A DNA stretch of 64,000 nt, from assembly GCF_040717455.1 (NCBI RefSeq), contig NZ_JBFEFH010000006.1, positions 124,001-188,000 of the forward strand. The letters run 5' to 3'. The stretch comes from Tautonia sp040717455. GTDB taxonomy: Bacteria > Planctomycetota > Planctomycetia > Isosphaerales > Isosphaeraceae. A program made the position numbers and the translations under genes. Shown one piece after another: positions 60,654 to 64,000 of this stretch. The stretch's first letter is position 1. Each line of letters opens with the position of its first letter. Under the pieces are notes generated by a model. The model had not been told where the DNA came from and made no database searches. It was given only the letters and a program-made list of their open reading frames with translations.

Positions 60654-60873
60654 GGCTGGGCCCCCCGATCTCCCCGACTCCGGCCGGCCCTGCCAGCGGT
60701 CGCTCGCCGGCGTCGGGGAGTTCAAAAGGTCGGGAAGACGATCGCCGACGGTCGGGGCGGCCGTCGACCATCTCGCAGCGCACCACCCGAGTCGCGCAGG
60801 GGATTATAGCCTCCCGGGATCCGCCTGGCCACCGGCCCCGCCCGATTCGGATCGGCCAACGCGCGAGAGTGGT

Positions 60874-61638
60874 TCAAATCAGGCTTTCCAGCAGCAGCTT
60901 CATCTTCCTGACCTCCACCTCGACATCGAACGCGCAATCGCCGTGGTTGATCAGGGCCACGGTCAGCGACCGATTGTAGCCGTGACGGTCGAGGATCGTG
61001 ACGATCCGGGCGTAATCGACCTTCCCCTGTCCCACTCGGACCTGCTCTTCCCCGGGGTTCTTCCCCGTATCCCTGAAGTGGAGGTTCTGGACGTAAGGGA
61101 ACAGGTCGTCGTAGTTCTTCCCGGCGTGCGGCCCCAGCACATAGTGACTCGGATCGAGGGTGATCCCCAGCCCCGTCACCGACTGGCAGAGCCTCAACGC
61201 CGCGGCCGGGTCCGAGGTCAGCGTGTCGCGATGGGTCCGGACCGAGAGCACCAGCCCCTCCCGGTTCGCGACCCGGGCCAGCCCCGAGAGCCGCTCGATC
61301 TCCGCGTCGATCGGCGTGCCGATCGGCGCCGCCGGGATCGTCAGGACGGCCACGGTCAGCAGCTTCGAGAAGCGGCAGATCGCCTCGAACCGCTTCCGGA
61401 GCGTCTCCGCGTCCAGCGGTCCGAACTCGAGATCCAGGGCGGCGGGCGAGAGGCTCGGGCCCCTCCGGAGGCGATGCAAGGCGCCTTCGGGATCGGCAGA
61501 GACCTCCGAGGGGCTCAGGTGGGGGCCACCCTCGACCAGGGCCAGGTCAAACTTGTTGAACTCCAACTCGGCCATCTGACGCAAGGCCGCTTCCAGCGGC
61601 CGATCGGCAAAGCAGAGGGTGCTGCATGAGACGAACAT
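60874..61638 (-). CDS. Xylose-isomerase-like TIM-barrel protein (sugar phosphate isomerase/epimerase family)
   Basis: 254 residues of the AP-endonuclease-2/xylose-isomerase-like fold: MFVSCSTLCFADRPL, KFDLALVEGG, LTVAVLTIPAAPIG, VLSVRTHRDTLTSDP, LGITLDPSHYVLGPHAG, NLHFRDTGKN, and SLTVALINHGDCAF. Metal-ligand-type Glu, Asp and His residues (VEGG, DPSHY, HFRDT) are in the expected strands, although the Glu in the VEGG site lies in a divergent context. Such proteins are common in planctomycetes and act on sugars or inositol-like compounds. No neighbour fixes the substrate. On the same strand, 220 bases before the flavoprotein start. Confidence 0.8.
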   Translation of the reverse strand: MFVSCSTLCFADRPLEAALRQMAELEFNKFDLALVEGGPHLSPSEVSADPEGALHRLRRGPSLSPAALDLEFGPLDAETLRKRFEAICRFSKLLTVAVLTIPAAPIGTPIDAEIERLSGLARVANREGLVLSVRTHRDTLTSDPAAALRLCQSVTGLGITLDPSHYVLGPHAGKNYDDLFPYVQNLHFRDTGKNPGEEQVRVGQGKVDYARIVTILDRHGYNRSLTVALINHGDCAFDVEVEVRKMKLLLESLI

Positions 61639-61890
61639 TCAAAGGCCCTCCTGACCCTCCCTCGGAGTCTGACTTCGCGAGGCGATCGTGGGGAAAAAGG
61701 CGGACATCCCTCGCGGTCGTTCCGGGTCACGCAACGACCCTCCGGCCGCCCCGCCCCGGGCCGGAACGCTCCGAACTCCGTTGCGGCGGTTCCGGGCAAT
61801 CCGGACCTCGCCCCGATTCCCACCGATCGCCCGCGCGGGGCGATCGACCCGGGAAATCAACGAGGGATCCGGACCCGGACGATCGCGATC
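61639..61890. other. Intergenic gap before the isomerase-like gene
   Basis: 252 bases with no supported gene. It is upstream of the isomerase-like gene and downstream of the last gene, both on the minus strand. Any promoter or terminator is not visible to me. Confidence 0.3.
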
Positions 61891-64000
61891 TTACCGCAGC
61901 CGAGAGCGAGCGGGTAGATCAGTCGAGACCTCTCCGGCCAGCGGGGCGACCACCGGCGCCGGCTGCTCCGGCTCGATCGGCCCCCCGGCCTCCTGCACCC
62001 AGTGCGACCGGGCCAGCCGGGCGAAGTCGGCGAAACGCCCCTCGTCGTAGGCCTGCAGCGCGGCCGTCAGGCAGCTTCGGGCCTGGGCCAGGCCCGGCCC
62101 GGTCATCGAGAGGTCGTCGATCCAGAGCCGACCGGGGCCCCGCAGCTCGAACCGGAGGCGGATCATCGCATCGCCGTCGGCCGGAAGCCCGGGGGCCCGC
62201 AAGGCCAGGGGAGACCAGTCTCCCCGGTGCTGCTGCGGGAGGTCGGCGGCCAGGTGGACCGGCGCCACGGCCCCCGGCTCCGACTCGATCCGGACCCGCA
62301 CGGCGGCGTCGGGGGGATCGGTCCTGATGAAGGCCCTCAGGGTCGCGGCCGGCCCCGGGGGCGAGAAGGCCGGGCTGGTCGCCGTGGCGGGACCCTCGGG
62401 GCTCGAAAGCCTGAGGCTCCCCTGGCCCGTCCTGGGCCGGACCACGTCGATCGCGAGCGAGGCCCCGGCCGCCCCCTCGGTCGTCCAGCCGGCAGGCTCC
62501 GCGTCCTTCTGCTCTCCGGACGATGCTTGCCTGACCAGCGACTCCGGCTCGAAACCGGGGTTCAGATGGGCGATCGACCCCCCGGAGGCCAGGCTCTGCA
62601 GCCTCCTGGCCACCGCCGACCGGTGCGCATCGCGTCGGGAGTCGTGGACCACCGCGACCGAATCCAGCCGAACGCCCGTCGCGCCGATCCCGAACGCCTT
62701 GATGCCGAACGGCGGCAGGTCCACGCTCATCCGAGCCCCGCCGGCCACCCCCTCGACCGGCACCGCGACCCCCCGCTCGAAGTCCTCGATCATCGACGAA
62801 GGCGGCATCCCGACCAACGCCGTCACCCGGGCGACATACGGCGTGTCGTTCACCAGGCAGAGGTACGACCGGTCGGGCAGCGTCACCAGCCGGGCAACCG
62901 TGCCGACCGAGGAGGACCCCACCGGGCCGGCCCTCGGCCGCGGGAGGCTCCGGAACATCCCCGAGAAGCGTCGGAATCGGTCCTCCTGACCGACCAGGGT
63001 CGAGGCCGAGACGACCACCCACCCCACGTCGAGCGCGGCCACCGCGTGAGAGAACACCTCGTCCCCGTCGGGCCCCGAGCGGGGAGGGACCGCGGCGAGC
63101 CGGAGCGCCCCCCCTGGGGCGTTCTCGTCGTCCCCGGCGGCCCGCTCCTGATCGAGGCCGATCAGCAGGCCTCGCCCGGGCCGGTTGACCAGTTGACCGT
63201 CGAGGGCGGGGTGCGTGGCCAGGTCGTGCTCCAGGCCGCCGATCCCGGTCCCGACGCCTCGGAGCACATACGGGACAGGACGATCCCCGATCGGCCAGTC
63301 GGTCAGGTCCAGCCCCAGCGACCGCCAGGCCGCGTCCGGAGGCAGGCCGTCCCGGTCGAATCGTCTGGCCTCGGCCCCCACCAGCGCATCGTCGAGCCCC
63401 GGGGTCGCCAGCATGAGGCTGACGCCGGGGCTGGCCTCGGCGACGGCCGCGGCGAGACTCGAATAGTAGGCCCCGACCTGCCTCGACCGCCAGGTCAGCC
63501 AGGGCACCAGCGCCGATCCGGTCAGATACCGGTGACGGGCCGCGAACCGTCCCGGATCATCCCCGTCCAGCCCCGGCGCCACGTCCCCCTTGATCGCGTC
63601 CCTCACGAACCGGGCGTAGGTCCGGTCGTCGAACCCGGTATCGGGCCGCCCGGGCAAGGTCGGGCCGGGCCCGAGCCGGAGCAGGACCCCATCGCACGGG
63701 AGGCGATGCGCCCCGCCCGCCCCTCGGATCGTCTCGACCACCAGCTGCGTCATCGCCCGCTGGACTTCCGGCCTCAGCAGGTTGTAGGTCGGCCGGTCCG
63801 CTTCCGAGCCTCCCGATCGGTCGAGCCGGACCAGGCCCAGCTCCTCGGCCCTCGGGTCCTCGGGGGCAGGCACGCCCGGCAGCTGCCTCCCTTCGAGATC
63901 CATCTCCAGGAAGACGGCCATCCGGGCCCGCTTGAGCGCGGCGATCAGGGCCAGATCGGGATCGGGACCGGCCGAATCTTCCAGCGCCTGCCCGTCCAGG
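61891..64000 (-). CDS. GHL10-like planctomycete glycosyl-hydrolase-family protein, N-terminus cut by window edge
   Basis: The frame is open from base 61891 to the right edge, at least 700 residues; the ATG at 63921 is internal, because the 26 codons upstream continue the same protein (LALIAALKRARMAVFLEMDL). The N-terminal part resembles the GHL10/family-10-like glycosyl-hydrolase barrel (FLEMDLEGRQLPGVP, HRLPCDGVLLRLGPGP, GFDDRTYARFVRDAI, SALVPWLTWRSRQVGAYYSS), followed by a beta-rich domain with TLPDRSYLCLVNDTPYVARV, and a carbohydrate-binding-like module with ASLAIDVVRPRTGQGSLRLS and RLWIDDLSMTGPG. The extreme C-terminus is a helical tail. Typical large exported planctomycete proteins have this arrangement; the signal peptide would lie outside the window. 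Catalytic residues could not be identified with certainty. Confidence 0.72.
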   Translation of the reverse strand, partial: LDGQALEDSAGPDPDLALIAALKRARMAVFLEMDLEGRQLPGVPAPEDPRAEELGLVRLDRSGGSEADRPTYNLLRPEVQRAMTQLVVETIRGAGGAHRLPCDGVLLRLGPGPTLPGRPDTGFDDRTYARFVRDAIKGDVAPGLDGDDPGRFAARHRYLTGSALVPWLTWRSRQVGAYYSSLAAAVAEASPGVSLMLATPGLDDALVGAEARRFDRDGLPPDAAWRSLGLDLTDWPIGDRPVPYVLRGVGTGIGGLEHDLATHPALDGQLVNRPGRGLLIGLDQERAAGDDENAPGGALRLAAVPPRSGPDGDEVFSHAVAALDVGWVVVSASTLVGQEDRFRRFSGMFRSLPRPRAGPVGSSSVGTVARLVTLPDRSYLCLVNDTPYVARVTALVGMPPSSMIEDFERGVAVPVEGVAGGARMSVDLPPFGIKAFGIGATGVRLDSVAVVHDSRRDAHRSAVARRLQSLASGGSIAHLNPGFEPESLVRQASSGEQKDAEPAGWTTEGAAGASLAIDVVRPRTGQGSLRLSSPEGPATATSPAFSPPGPAATLRAFIRTDPPDAAVRVRIESEPGAVAPVHLAADLPQQHRGDWSPLALRAPGLPADGDAMIRLRFELRGPGRLWIDDLSMTGPGLAQARSCLTAALQAYDEGRFADFARLARSHWVQEAGGPIEPEQPAPVVAPLAGEVSTDLPARSRLR

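Noticed and set aside
1..64000. tRNA, rRNA, insertion sequences, prophage or CRISPR
   Set aside because: No tRNA-like TpsiC loop in a cloverleaf context, no transposase or integrase motif, and no spaced direct repeats were seen by eye.

Overview
The window reads as chromosomal DNA from a high-GC planctomycete, probably of the Isosphaeraceae/Isosphaerales. This is inferred from gene content and style: multiple groEL copies, a formylglycine-type sulfatase, a DUF1571-type lipoprotein, exported proteins of planctomycete type, a GHL10-like secreted protein, and many short divergent or convergent transcription units. No database search was possible, so the lineage is inference. I see no insertion sequence, prophage, CRISPR array, rRNA or tRNA gene.

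Layout. 1-5525 (minus strand) is a chaperone block: groEL-A, groES, groEL-B and a dnaJ-like gene cut by the window edge. 5.9-24.3 kb is mostly housekeeping and metabolism: secreted esterase, Nudix hydrolase + aspS, M29 aminopeptidase, SDR, exported protein, GH13 amylase + methyltransferase, serine acetyltransferase, O-methyltransferase, EF-P, M20 peptidase, lipoprotein, GAF/degenerate-GGDEF protein and pyruvate kinase. 24.66-30.91 kb (plus) is the first unusual locus: two membrane/exported helical-repeat proteins, a P-loop GTPase with a transmembrane segment, a helical/coiled-coil region and a C2-like C-terminus, and a protein resembling the N-terminal domain of GTPase-associated proteins (GAP1-N). 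It may be an undescribed membrane GTPase system. A methyltransferase and a tiny membrane protein follow, closed by a strong bidirectional terminator. After an exported small protein, an M28 peptidase and a beta-propeller protein comes the second unusual locus.

36.08-43.78 kb (plus) is a type II fatty-acid/polyketide-like cluster: two FabZ-like dehydratases around an unusual acyl carrier protein, a ketosynthase pair in which the first member has lost its catalytic Cys and one His (chain-length-factor-like) while the second is intact, an alpha/beta hydrolase, and a GH3-family acyl-adenylating enzyme. This suggests a dedicated lipid or polyketide whose product may be released or conjugated by the hydrolase and GH3 protein. 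A promoter sits before the first gene and a strong hairpin follows the ACP gene.

43.9-64 kb carries a DUF1571-like lipoprotein, a CheY-like receiver, a NicO/HupE-like membrane transporter, a dipeptide-epimerase-like enolase-superfamily enzyme coupled to a lipase-like hydrolase, then a run of minus-strand genes: membrane-anchored protein, fumarase, LpxH-like phosphoesterase, a large Lhr-type helicase overlapping a sulfatase, a MerA/Lpd-like flavoprotein, a xylose-isomerase-like TIM barrel protein, and a large GHL10-like protein cut by the right edge.
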